This document shows positions 1-7,555 of a stretch of DNA of 20,250 nt, in pieces. The notes below the pieces were generated by a model. That model was not told the DNA's origin and made no database searches. It saw only the letters and a program-made list of their open reading frames with translations. The position numbers and the translations under genes are program-made. The DNA is taken from the IMG/VR virus record IMGVR_UViG_3300015360_000243, positions 1 to 20,250 of that record. One strand, 5' to 3'. Positions within the stretch are counted from its first letter, which is position 1; every line of letters starts with the position of its first letter. This stretch comes from a virus.

Positions 1-1476
1 GGTACGCACCGATATTGCGCCGAGCACTCCAACGCGACGACGCGATGGCCCGGAGAATCCGCCGACAAAGTCGAAGAACGTGTTTGCTCCGGGGTTGTCG
101 GCGGTGTCTCCGTCAAAGTAGGCGTTCATCGTCGCGCTCTCTTCGAGCATGAAGCCGTCGACGCGAAGCTCACCGGTTTGCGCCTCGATGCGCACGACAT
201 AGTCCCTTCGGACGGGAACCGTGGCGAGCGCCGATAGCCGTGTCCAGCCAGCGGCAGCTTGGGGCAGGGTTGCAGAGAAGACCTGCGACCCTGCCTCGTC
301 CTTCACGGTCACGAGAGCGTCTCCGACGAAGCGCTTATAGAACGACAGAGTACCGAAGACCCCGTCGTCAAAGGGCCCCAGCATGGTCGCCTCGATCCAC
401 GCCTTGGGCTCGGCGACGGTCGTTGCAACCGAGGCGTAGCTGACCCCCTGTGGAGGACTGTCCCCCGTTGCCTCGGCGATGGGGGCGCTTGCCCGCCAGC
501 CCTGGAGTTCCGCGTCTCCATTCTCAAAGCTTGGATCCGGCAACCAGTTTTCAGCGTAGACGACGGGAGACGCCTGATCGGCTCGGCCGTACGTGTTGCC
601 GCCGACACTGCGACGAACGATCGTTCCGCTCGTGGCCGACCAGAGGTTCGCGTCGGTCAGGAACCGGGGGTTCGGAACGTGGTTTGCTCGCCGCAGGACG
701 ATCGGGCCGCGCTCCTCGAGCACCTCGGGGTCGGAATACCCGAGCGCTCCCCACCGGACAACGACGCCCTCTAGCCCGCCCACCAGTGGCGGGGTCACGG
801 CGTTGGGGCTGATCCACCACGACGTCTTCGGCCGAGCACCCTCCCCGGGCTCGTAGCCGGCGATGAGGGGGGAGGTTTCTGCGTCAAGTGGGCCCAGGTC
901 TAGGACGACGGCGCTCAAGTTGGTGCTGGCGTAGAGGAACTCGCACACCTCAGGCTTGGCGAGGAAGTAGCGCAGGTCGGAGTAGCCACACATATCGCCG
1001 TGCATCGCGCAGGCGTTCGCTCGGAGCGCATTGCGCAGCCACGCCATGCCGGTCTGCACGGCAAGATCCGTCGCTCCGACCAAGAGCCCTCGGACTCTGA
1101 TCGGTCGGCTGGCATCCCGCTCGGCCCCGAGTACCCCACCGTCAAGGATCGACTCGACAACGGGAGACCCCATGGTCGAGTCGTCAATCCCCTCGATGGC
1201 CAGCGGGTACAGGCCGTAGAAGTCGTGCGAGGAGTTCTGGGCGACTGATCCGCGCCCCCCGCTTTCGTCGGTGTTCGCTGTGTCCGTTTCCACCCAGTCG
1301 GCCCTGTCGAGAAGCGGAGTGCGGTATTCCGCCTCCTCCAGCGCAAAGCGCAGCGTGTCATACTCGGCGGTTCGATGGGCAAGCGGGAACGAGGGCAGGA
1401 GATTCTCGACGTAGGCGCGCGTCCGAGCGGCGTTGATTATCTCGGTCCCGCCAAACATTAGAAACCCGTTGAACAC
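1..1476 (-). CDS. Minor tail protein with sugar-binding-like modules (C-terminus beyond the window)
   Basis: I translated this frame directly: 492 codons without a stop, running off the left edge, so the gene is partial. GTG at 1476 is preceded by GGAGG eight bases upstream, and the start lies only four bases after the tape measure stop. The N-terminus contains FGGTEI followed by AARTRAY (about residues 8-22), a pattern I associate with minor tail proteins that follow the tape measure in actinobacterial phages. Residues 1-260 would be the tail-tip (distal tail-like) part. From about 266 two segments each open with an N/L-P-N/D-P-x-F motif (PNPRF near 268, PDPSF near 313) and a Trp soon after. 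With the later YFDGDT motif (near 453) they resemble jelly-roll carbohydrate-binding modules of phage tail proteins. Likely role: tail tip and host-surface binding. An in-frame ATG at 1458 is a weaker alternative start. Confidence 0.8.
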   Translation of the reverse strand, partial: MFNGFLMFGGTEIINAARTRAYVENLLPSFPLAHRTAEYDTLRFALEEAEYRTPLLDRADWVETDTANTDESGGRGSVAQNSSHDFYGLYPLAIEGIDDSTMGSPVVESILDGGVLGAERDASRPIRVRGLLVGATDLAVQTGMAWLRNALRANACAMHGDMCGYSDLRYFLAKPEVCEFLYASTNLSAVVLDLGPLDAETSPLIAGYEPGEGARPKTSWWISPNAVTPPLVGGLEGVVVRWGALGYSDPEVLEERGPIVLRRANHVPNPRFLTDANLWSATSGTIVRRSVGGNTYGRADQASPVVYAENWLPDPSFENGDAELQGWRASAPIAEATGDSPPQGVSYASVATTVAEPKAWIEATMLGPFDDGVFGTLSFYKRFVGDALVTVKDEAGSQVFSATLPQAAAGWTRLSALATVPVRRDYVVRIEAQTGELRVDGFMLEESATMNAYFDGDTADNPGANTFFDFVGGFSGPSRRRVGVLGAISVRT

Positions 1477-1480
1477 AGTG

Positions 1481-3883
1481 TCAGCCTCCCGTCATTGTGA
1501 CAAGTCGGTCGAGCGCCGCGCTTGCCGCCATTCGACCGTCAGACACTCCGTTGATCTGGATGGCGCCACTCTCGACAAGGAGGCCACGGCCATCGCCGCC
1601 GTTAGTGGGTGGCGGCTGCTTGCCCTGTGCGATGGCGGAGAGCGCACGAACCCGTGGGTCTACTCGGTCAAGGGGTCGGTCCAGCGGAACGATGGCCTCT
1701 GGCCCGGCTTCGCCGTAGACCCCGTACGTGGCACGCGTTGCGATGGTTCCCGCTGCGTTGAACTGAGTGCGAGTGCCGCCACCGCCGCCACCGCCCAAGC
1801 CGCTCGGGACCCTCACGTTCGTTCCGTTGAGGAGATTGATCAGGTCGATGAGGCGCTGAACCGCTCCAATGGGGCCCGAAAACGCGCTGACGAAGACGCC
1901 TGCTGTGAACTGAACGAGAGTGACAAAGGTGTCGAAATCCTTCATCGCCTTAGCAAAGTCAAAGTCCTCGATGAACTCCGCAAGCTTCTTGATCATCGCC
2001 TCGGTGGCTGGGACGGCGACCTCAATAAGCCACCTGGCGAACTGGTCGATCGCGGGGATGACTTCCTGCTCAATGATTCGAGCAAGCTCCTGCGGGCTGG
2101 GAAGCAGGTCAAGGATCGTGTCCGCGAGGTCCTCGATCGCTGGGGCAAGGGCTGCAAACGCGCCGTCGAGCGCCTCCTGCACGAGCACGAAGATCTTTTC
2201 CATGCTCTCGGCAAAGGGAGCGAAATACTCGGTTGCCCTCTCGACGGCGATCGACACAAGCTCGAGCAGAAACTTGAATGGGGTGAGTAGGATGCCGATG
2301 AGCTCCAGCTCAGCCGTCAGCGGCTTGAGCCCAGCCGTAGAGAGCGTGTTGAGTATCGAGAACAGCGGGTCGAGCAGGTCAAGGATTGGGACGATAGCGT
2401 TGCCGAGGTCGTTGAGGACCTGGGCGATCAGACCAAAGGCGTCAAGCTCGCCGAGGACGTCAAGGATCTTGAAGAGAAAGGGGGTCGCCCCCGAGAGGTT
2501 CTCAAGGAAGTCCTCCGTGCGCTTGACCGAGTCCTCGTCGACGAGGCCAGCGAGCCCCTTGCCGATGTCCCCGACGAGATCCCCAAACTTTCGCAGCACG
2601 CGCTCGCCATTGCTGAACCACTCGGCAATAGCGTTCTGCCCCCCGACCGATTCCGTGAAGTCCTTGAAGTCAGAGGTTACCTCGTCGATGTATTCCACGA
2701 AGTTCTGGACAAAGGGCTGCGCGATGATCAGGATATTGGCGACGGCTGCACCGATGTTGCCGATCGTCTGAACGATGGGTCCGATCTGGTCCTTGAAGCC
2801 GTCAAAGAGCTCGCTGATCTTCGCGATCCCCTCGGGTCCAGTCAGGTCGGTGAGCAGGCCCGCGAATGCGTTTCCTAGCGCCGCCGAGAAGCTGTCGAAC
2901 TGCGGAGCGAGTGCCTCAAGCGCGGCCGGAATAGACTCGAGGCCGACGGTGAGCGGGGTGAAGAACCCGCGCTCGATCCCCTCGCTTGCCTTGGAGAATG
3001 CGGCCGGAAGACCCGAGATCGCCCTGACGTAGTTGGGGTACGCGGCAGTGAGTGCCTGTAGGTTGGCGAGCTGCTTCTGCTCGGCCTCCGAGAGCGTTTC
3101 GGTTAGGGACTTTGCCAGCAGCTCGTTTTGATCCTTGAGGTTCCCGGTCTTTTCGCTCACGCTCGCAATCGCGGCGGCAACGAACCCGAGCCCCGTGACC
3201 GCCGGCGCGAGGGAGAGCGCCAAGGTCGTCAGGCCCGCCCCAAGCGCGGACCCGAGGACCGCAATCTGCTCTCCACCGGCGGCGATGGCTGCTGTGATGA
3301 TGAGCGCTTGGCGGACGTTGAAGGAAAGCCGCTTCCACGCACTGCCGTAGCCGTCATTGGACTTGGTGCCTCGCTCTATTTCTCTCCGGTTGGTCTCGCT
3401 TGCCGCTGTCAGCTCGTCTAGCTGGCTCTCGGCCTCGCGCGCCTTGCCGAGCCACTGATTCAGTGTGCCCCCAAACCGCCCCCAGGTCTCGTTGTTGAGG
3501 TTTCCACTGTCCGAGAGCTCCTGCAGACTCAGTCGCAAGTCCTTCGCGGCGTCATCGACGCGATCAAAGTTCCTGGAGAAGTTATCAAGCCCTTCCGGCG
3601 TGAGAAACGCGTCAGCAACCTTGGCGGCAAGACCACTGAGCCGAGACTCAATCGCCACTTCCATCGCATCGGAGATCCTGAAACCAGCGAGCTTGCCGTC
3701 GGCCGACATGCGCGCGAGTACACCACGACCGAACGGGGTGAACTTCTCCGCGAAGCGCTTTGTCGCCGCAGTCCCGGCCGCGTCTCCTGCGCCCTCACCG
3801 ATCTGCCGCGCGCGTGCGGGGAGCTTTCTTCCGTCGAAGTCGACGAGAAAATCGACCCTGCCGATGGTAGTCGTGATCCTCAC
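1481..3883 (-). CDS. Tape measure protein
   Basis: An 800-residue protein that would set tail length and occupy the tail lumen before DNA ejection. The largest tail gene sits directly after the frameshifted chaperones, the standard place for a tape measure. Residues about 192-243 are a long hydrophobic Ala/Gly/Leu-rich stretch that could span a membrane. The middle is a series of amphipathic helical repeats rich in Leu, Ile, Phe and acidic residues. The C-terminal region has a Gly run and then GEAGPEAIVPLDR, a motif common near the ends of siphophage tape measures. Using the family rule of about 0.15 nm per residue, the tail would be roughly 120 nm (inference). The start is GTG at 3883 with GGAGGGG immediately before it. 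A palindrome is centred 46 bases upstream. Confidence 0.92.
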   Translation of the reverse strand: MRITTTIGRVDFLVDFDGRKLPARARQIGEGAGDAAGTAATKRFAEKFTPFGRGVLARMSADGKLAGFRISDAMEVAIESRLSGLAAKVADAFLTPEGLDNFSRNFDRVDDAAKDLRLSLQELSDSGNLNNETWGRFGGTLNQWLGKAREAESQLDELTAASETNRREIERGTKSNDGYGSAWKRLSFNVRQALIITAAIAAGGEQIAVLGSALGAGLTTLALSLAPAVTGLGFVAAAIASVSEKTGNLKDQNELLAKSLTETLSEAEQKQLANLQALTAAYPNYVRAISGLPAAFSKASEGIERGFFTPLTVGLESIPAALEALAPQFDSFSAALGNAFAGLLTDLTGPEGIAKISELFDGFKDQIGPIVQTIGNIGAAVANILIIAQPFVQNFVEYIDEVTSDFKDFTESVGGQNAIAEWFSNGERVLRKFGDLVGDIGKGLAGLVDEDSVKRTEDFLENLSGATPFLFKILDVLGELDAFGLIAQVLNDLGNAIVPILDLLDPLFSILNTLSTAGLKPLTAELELIGILLTPFKFLLELVSIAVERATEYFAPFAESMEKIFVLVQEALDGAFAALAPAIEDLADTILDLLPSPQELARIIEQEVIPAIDQFARWLIEVAVPATEAMIKKLAEFIEDFDFAKAMKDFDTFVTLVQFTAGVFVSAFSGPIGAVQRLIDLINLLNGTNVRVPSGLGGGGGGGTRTQFNAAGTIATRATYGVYGEAGPEAIVPLDRPLDRVDPRVRALSAIAQGKQPPPTNGGDGRGLLVESGAIQINGVSDGRMAASAALDRLVTMTGG

Positions 3884-3920
3884 CCCCTCCGGTGTTCTGT
3901 GCCGCTTTCGAGAATACCGT

Positions 3921-3937
3921 TCTCTAGGACCTAGAGA
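3921..3937. promoter_or_regulatory. Palindrome copy 1 (TCTCTAGGACCTAGAGA), before tape measure
   Basis: A perfect 17 bp inverted repeat about a central A (plus strand), 46 bases from its centre to the tape measure GTG. It is one of five copies of the core CTCTAGGWCCTAGAG in the window. On the coding strand its first TAG (3933-3931) is the stop codon of the -1 frame of the tail assembly chaperone. With one central base it is better suited to a dimeric DNA-binding protein than to an RNA hairpin, and no T-tract follows. Function is inferred, not shown. Confidence 0.7.
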
Positions 3938-4526
3938 CCGCGACCACGCTCAAGGGCGTCAAACGCTGCCATCTCGGTCTCACGGAGTTCCTCCGCCAAT
4001 TCGGGCGATATTTCTGCGCCGTCATCTGGGGTGATGAGCTCTGTCCGGAACTGCAAGAGCTGCTCTCGGCTTAGGTTCCGCGTGAAGAACCAGTAGATGA
4101 GGTTGAGGAAGCGCGGGAGGGAGAGCTCACGCGCCTCGACGCCGGACGCTGCGAGTTCCCCGTCGATCGCGATCCAGTGTTCGCCCGCGAGCTGGAAGAG
4201 CCGGCGGACGACGTGGGAGGGTTTTCTGCAAACTCCACGATGATCTCAGTTGAAAGCTGCAGAAGCTCAGCAAAGTCCAGCATGTCGTCCCTCACCGCCT
4301 TGAAGATCAGGGCGTACGCTTCGGGCTCAAGGTTTTTCTCGAGGAACTCAAGAACCCCCGAGAGCGCAGACGCGATGTTTTTCTTGCCCTGGGCGGCATA
4401 GAAAAGAGCGATGGAGTTGGTGCTAGGGCGGTAGGCGAAGTAGATGTCACCGTTGATCGGCAGCTCCACCGTATCCCTGCCGTCAGGGCCTATCGGCCGA
4501 TTCGACTCAAAGCGGATTTCTTTCAT
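3931..4526 (-). CDS. Tail assembly chaperone, frameshifted long form (GT-like)
   Basis: This is the predicted -1 ribosomal frameshift product. Residues 1-103 come from the upstream frame (4526 to 4218). The ribosome slips on A-AAC-CCT (4224-4218), rereads base 4218, and continues for 95 residues to a TAG at 3933-3931, giving about 198 residues. The -1 frame encodes a coherent helical domain (for example LPRFLNLIYWFF and SPELAEELRETEM) with no stop, unlike the Ser/Arg-rich sequence of the 0 frame. In siphophages the G and GT proteins bind the tape measure and recruit tail-tube subunits. Gene position just before the tape measure matches this role. The stop lies inside the palindrome centred at 3929. 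The coding fusion is read from sequence; frameshifting efficiency is unknown. Confidence 0.85.
4071..4526 (-). CDS. Tail assembly chaperone, short form (G-like)
   Basis: The 0-frame product has 151 residues. ATG at 4526 has AGGAA about ten bases upstream and lies 12 bases after the preceding gene. Residues 1-100 look like a normal phage chaperone: a beta-rich N-terminus (KEIRFESNRPI, DIYFAYRPST) followed by helices (ALSGVLEFLEKNLEPEAY). After the slippery site the 0 frame continues for 48 residues dominated by Ser, Arg, Thr and Gly, which is probably a by-product of constraint on the overlapping -1 frame. In known siphophages the short form is made in excess over the frameshifted form. I infer the same here. 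Confidence 0.85.
   Translation of the reverse strand: MKEIRFESNRPIGPDGRDTVELPINGDIYFAYRPSTNSIALFYAAQGKKNIASALSGVLEFLEKNLEPEAYALIFKAVRDDMLDFAELLQLSTEIIVEFAENPPTSSAGSSSSRANTGSRSTGNSQRPASRRVSSPSRASSTSSTGSSRGT
4218..4224 (-). other. Programmed -1 frameshift slippery heptamer A-AAC-CCT
   Basis: On the coding strand the heptamer AAACCCT fits the X-XXY-YYZ rule in the correct phase: the third base of GAA, then AAC, then CCT. Slippage re-pairs the two tRNAs to AAA and CCC. The 0 frame changes abruptly from ordinary protein to Ser/Arg-rich sequence here, and the -1 frame downstream is open and protein-like. I could not identify a convincing stimulatory hairpin by eye. Confidence 0.8.
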
Positions 4527-4538
4527 GAGGGGTTCCTA

Positions 4539-5045
4539 TCATCGAACGCGCGGCTTGTAGATTCCAACCACGCCGTACGGCAAGAGTACAACCTCGGCAG
4601 CGTTTAGTAGCCAAGGTTGGCCAGCTTGTCCGCGAACCCTTGGAACGTACTTGGGGCGCGGCTTGCCCCCTCGCCGGCCGTTGTTGTACGGCCCGAACCC
4701 GAGAAAAGGCAGGGGGCCGAGCATCTCGTTGCGTGTGGGGTAGATGAATCCGGTCCCCTTGTTGGCGGTGCCCTCATGCACCCACTCGGCGTGCCGGGCA
4801 GAGTTGACCACGAAGGCCCGCGTGCCATAGATCCCCGAGCGTACGAGGTTGATGCTGTGCGAGAGCTTGATCTTGTCCTGCTGCCCGTCAATTCTTGCGG
4901 GTCCGACAGGAGCGGTGAGGATGGCCAGCGCCTCGACCGCCCGAGCGATCTTCCGGGCCTCCGCGTAGACGTCTCCAACGCTACTGAACTCTTTGGCGAT
5001 CTCGGGACCGTAGACCTGAACCCGGCTCGTGTAGCGAGAGGCCAC
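4539..5045 (-). CDS. Neck / tail-completion protein, HK97 gp10-like
   Basis: A 168-residue protein starting at GTG 5045, whose first base is the last base of the preceding TAG stop. The frame is open further upstream to 5273, but that part overlaps the preceding gene and is Arg/His-rich junk. The segment with LSHSINLVRSGIYGTRAFV, then HAEWVHEGT and a following IYPTRNEML, matches the general plan of HK97 gp10-type proteins: 'L..SI..', beta strand, 'YA.wVE.GT...P'. Such proteins close the head-tail joint or complete the tail. Its place between the adaptor and the chaperones agrees. The exact subtype (stopper or tail completion) is uncertain. Confidence 0.65.
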   Translation of the reverse strand: MASRYTSRVQVYGPEIAKEFSSVGDVYAEARKIARAVEALAILTAPVGPARIDGQQDKIKLSHSINLVRSGIYGTRAFVVNSARHAEWVHEGTANKGTGFIYPTRNEMLGPLPFLGFGPYNNGRRGGKPRPKYVPRVRGQAGQPWLLNAAEVVLLPYGVVGIYKPRVR

Positions 5046-5542
5046 TACGCCTCGCCCCCGACGACGACGACCCACGTCCCGCCGACAACTCCCCCGTTGG
5101 GCCCGTAGGGTTGCCAGCCGCGCACGACGTACTCTCGCTTGCCACCCAAGCAGCACCGGATCGCAGTGTGCATCGCCCTCATGTCCGCGATGTGAAGCGC
5201 CGTGGACTCGAGCGTTGCGGCCGGGGTGGGCGGCTTGGGCTTGGTGCTCCCGCCGGTCATTGCTGGTGCGCACCGGAGAATGCCGACGGCGATCTCATAG
5301 GCCAGCTCAACCGCGCAGGTAGCAGCCTCGGCGGGCGCTGGGAACCCCGCGCCGCTGGGATAGACCTGCGTCACGTTGAGGATCAGCTCAGCGCAATTCT
5401 TGCCGTTTCCGGCGTAGTCGTTGACGGGCTGGGCGCCGGGCTGAATCGTCGTGACGTCAACACCCGGCAGGCCGCGCTCGTCAAGCTCGTCGACGACGCA
5501 CTGCGCTAGTTCCTGTAGGACTGGAAGGATCTCATCGCTCAC
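5045..5542 (-). CDS. Head-to-tail connector or tail terminator protein
   Basis: About 165 residues. I prefer GTG at 5542, which gives an N-terminus of MSDEILPVLQELA, five bases after the adaptor stop. A TTG at 5551 overlapping that stop (TTGA) is the alternative; neither has a clear ribosome site, so translation is probably coupled. Visible traits are an amphipathic N-terminal helix, NCAELILNVTQVYP, several Cys residues (including a CC pair) and a C-terminus rich in Gly, Val and Trp (GPNGGVVGGTWVVVV) that would be beta strand. Small alpha/beta proteins in this slot between adaptor and chaperones are typically stopper or tail-terminator proteins. The assignment rests mainly on gene order. Confidence 0.55.
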   Translation of the reverse strand: MSDEILPVLQELAQCVVDELDERGLPGVDVTTIQPGAQPVNDYAGNGKNCAELILNVTQVYPSGAGFPAPAEAATCAVELAYEIAVGILRCAPAMTGGSTKPKPPTPAATLESTALHIADMRAMHTAIRCCLGGKREYVVRGWQPYGPNGGVVGGTWVVVVGGEA

Positions 5543-5547
5543 GATGA

Positions 5548-6375
5548 TCAACTTATGCGGTAGGGCGGAATTGTGGTCTGCCTAGCCGGCTGGCGGTCCA
5601 GAGAAAATACCTGTGCCGGCAGCTTCTGCCGAAACGGGTTGAACCTTGCGGTGACGTCGTCGACGAGCCGGATGCCGGTCATGCCGTTCTCGAACATATC
5701 CCTATCGAGCTCGATCGTGATCCCCTGCCGAACGACCTGAGTCGTTCCGGCCGGAAGCGCACAATCGTCGTCTCCCTTGATCGCCTTGAGGTACTCAGCC
5801 GCAAGCGTCCCCGCTGCGTAGCGAACCAGCGTGTCTGCCGTCGCGCCGTGGTAGTACGTCACGGTAAAGGTGCCGACCGAGCCAGCGGGAAGATTGAAGT
5901 CCTGGTGACTGGGCCAGCCCTGGCCATCCTCACGCACCAGACGGTTGCCGTTGTCCACCCGGTACATCTCTGGGTCGAGCACGACGCCGTCGATTATTAC
6001 CGACTGGACCTTTCCGACCGGGCCGGGCAAGACGATTTCATCGACCCACTCTTGCGATGAGCCGTCGCGGAGCATCACATTGATCATCATTCCATCGACC
6101 AGCGACGGCCACCACGGACTGCCGCCGTTGGGCCCGTCGATTGGAGCGATGTAGTAAGAGCCGCGCGCGCCGCCGCCTGAGCCACAGGGCCTGACCGTGA
6201 TAGGGCAGATGGAGATCTGGTACGCGGTCAGCACCTGCAGCGTTGACCACCCGTACCCCAGCGCGAGGTCGACCTGAACCCTGTGCAGAGCAACTTCCCC
6301 GGGCGTCGCCCCGGTGCTCGGAAGAGTCACGGAGGCGTCCGGCCAAATGGCAGTGTCTGGGTGGCAGATTGTCAT
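5548..6375 (-). CDS. Head-to-tail adaptor (connector)
   Basis: A 275-residue protein starting with ATG at 6375, preceded by GGGGAGA. It resembles the adaptor proteins of actinobacterial siphophages that sit under the portal. Visible features are an N-terminal helical part, a central PVGKVQSVIIDGVVLDP beta segment, GTFTVTYYHGATAD, then a helix with LVRYAAGTLAAEYLKAIKGD, and near the C-terminus a beta-hairpin with FENGMTGIRLVDDVTARFNP. It follows the major tail gene rather than preceding it, which is unusual. A palindrome centred at 6423 lies 48 bases before the start. Confidence 0.72.
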   Translation of the reverse strand: MTICHPDTAIWPDASVTLPSTGATPGEVALHRVQVDLALGYGWSTLQVLTAYQISICPITVRPCGSGGGARGSYYIAPIDGPNGGSPWWPSLVDGMMINVMLRDGSSQEWVDEIVLPGPVGKVQSVIIDGVVLDPEMYRVDNGNRLVREDGQGWPSHQDFNLPAGSVGTFTVTYYHGATADTLVRYAAGTLAAEYLKAIKGDDDCALPAGTTQVVRQGITIELDRDMFENGMTGIRLVDDVTARFNPFRQKLPAQVFSLDRQPARQTTIPPYRIS

Positions 6376-6407
6376 GGTCCCAGTATCTCCCCTCGAAGGC
6401 CAATGAT

Positions 6408-6438
6408 GGTGGCGTCTCTAGGACCTAGAGGCGCCACC
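6408..6438. promoter_or_regulatory. Palindrome copy 2 with extended arms, between major tail and adaptor genes
   Basis: The CTCTAGGACCTAGAG core (6416-6430, centre 6423) is extended outward by GGTGGCG on the left and CGCCACC on the right, with a single T/G mismatch, giving an inverted repeat of about 15 bp per arm. It fills the gap between the TAA of the major tail gene (6445) and the adaptor start (6375). As RNA it would make a strong hairpin, so it could act as an attenuator or transcript-end protector as well as a protein site. No T-tract follows on either side. Confidence 0.7.
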
Positions 6439-6444
6439 GCCAGA

Positions 6445-7392
6445 TTAGGAGCCCGGAAGGATGATGACCGTGGTCGTGCGAACCACTCCGCCGCCGCTGG
6501 TCGCCGTGACGATATACGTCCCGGGCGCAGCGTAGCCATGCGTGGTGTCACCGCCGCCGGTCGTGACATAGTCCCAGGTGTCGTCGCCGAAGTCGTAGTA
6601 GACGCCTTGGCCCGCCAAGATGGATGGGGAGACATCGAACGCAACGTTGAATCCGGTGACGACGGCGTTGAGCGTGGCGAGAGTGACCCACGAGCGGCTG
6701 AGAAGCGGTCGCCCGCCCACGTATGCCGCCGGGGGCGCGACCTTGGTGCGCATGACAATCATGATCTGCGTCGACGCAATCGCGTTCAGGAGCGGCCCGG
6801 CCACGTCGCCCGTGTTGACCACGACGTTGTACGGGCCCTTGCCCCACGACCCGCCCCTGCGTGCGCTGGCGTCGGCGACGGTGAAGTTGATCTCTCCGTT
6901 GGCGACACTGAAGTCGGCGAGACGACCGCCCTTCATAAAGGAGAGCACGATGTAGCCGTACTCGATACCGCCGACCTCGCCACAAGCGTCGTCGCTGGCA
7001 AGGCCAGTCCAGACCTCAAGGCCAAAGGCGAAGTTCTCGAGCGACACTCCGACGTCGACCGCGATGCCGACCGCGATGCCCGCGATGTCATAGATCACCG
7101 GCATGCCCGTGAGCATCTCGAACATATCGGGGTCCATCCCACAGAAGACAATCTCTGCGGTGAAGCCCTCCAGCGACACGATGCTTGGCTCGTAGAGGCA
7201 GCTCTCGCCGCCCGAATTGGTCACTCGGATCTCGTTGGTTGCGGTCGTGACAGAAGTGAATGTGGCAGTGACGACGCCCTTGGTCACCACCTGCCCGTTG
7301 TCACCGTATACCGGGTTCCCGCAGGAGTCCTCCCGCGTCACGCGATAGCGACGACCACGGACTGGCGTCAGTGTCTTGGTCACCCTTGGCAT
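6445..7392 (-). CDS. Major tail protein with C-terminal PKD/Ig-like domain
   Basis: A 315-residue protein. ATG at 7392 is preceded by AGGAGG at ideal spacing, the mark of a highly expressed gene. Residues 1 to about 230 look like a tail-tube protein: TATNEIRVTNSGGESCLYEP, then FCGMDPDMFEMLTG, FALEVWTG, YGYIVLSFMKGG, a pattern I associate with major tail proteins of actinobacterial siphophages. The last 80 residues or so contain YYDFGDDTW followed by THGYAAPGTYIVTATS, the signature of a PKD/Ig-like fold, which in tail tubes projects outward and often aids surface attachment. The gene precedes the connector genes, an atypical order. A palindrome follows the stop. Confidence 0.8.
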   Translation of the reverse strand: MPRVTKTLTPVRGRRYRVTREDSCGNPVYGDNGQVVTKGVVTATFTSVTTATNEIRVTNSGGESCLYEPSIVSLEGFTAEIVFCGMDPDMFEMLTGMPVIYDIAGIAVGIAVDVGVSLENFAFGLEVWTGLASDDACGEVGGIEYGYIVLSFMKGGRLADFSVANGEINFTVADASARRGGSWGKGPYNVVVNTGDVAGPLLNAIASTQIMIVMRTKVAPPAAYVGGRPLLSRSWVTLATLNAVVTGFNVAFDVSPSILAGQGVYYDFGDDTWDYVTTGGGDTTHGYAAPGTYIVTATSGGGVVRTTTVIILPGS

Positions 7393-7402
7393 GGTTATCC
7401 TC

Positions 7403-7555
7403 CTAGTTCAAGTGTGTGATCGTGCTGCTACTGAACACCGTAGCCGTGTTGCTCAGATTGAAGAGATTGCCGCGCGGAGGCGCGGTGGCCCGGCCCCTCG
7501 CCGAACCACCGCTCACGCGACCGAGTGCGACCCTCTCAACGCCTACCCCGATCAC
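7403..7555 (-). CDS. Small 50-residue protein, unknown function
   Basis: GTG at 7555 overlaps the TGA of the preceding head gene by four bases (GTGA), the same coupling seen at several junctions here. The frame stays open for 50 residues to a TAG at 7405-7403, just before the AGGAGG of the major tail gene. The product begins MIGVGVERVALGRV, is Gly/Arg-rich in the middle and ends with NLSNTATVFSSSTITHLN, which looks like a short beta-hairpin. It fills an otherwise empty 160-base gap exactly, which favours a real gene. I do not recognise the family. Confidence 0.5.
   Translation of the reverse strand: MIGVGVERVALGRVSGGSARGRATAPPRGNLFNLSNTATVFSSSTITHLN

Noticed and set aside
898-910. Possible sixth palindrome copy around GTCTAGGACGAC
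   Set aside because: Only the left half (TCTAGGAC) matches; the right arm is absent and the stretch lies in the minor tail protein frame.
915-1382. 155-codon minus-strand frame near the left end
   Set aside because: It is out of phase with the 492-codon minor tail protein frame, which explains the same region and runs off the window edge.
6283-7419. 378-codon plus-strand open frame opposite the major tail and adaptor genes
   Set aside because: The product is His/Asp/Arg-rich without motifs, has no ribosome site, and overlaps two well-supported minus-strand genes.
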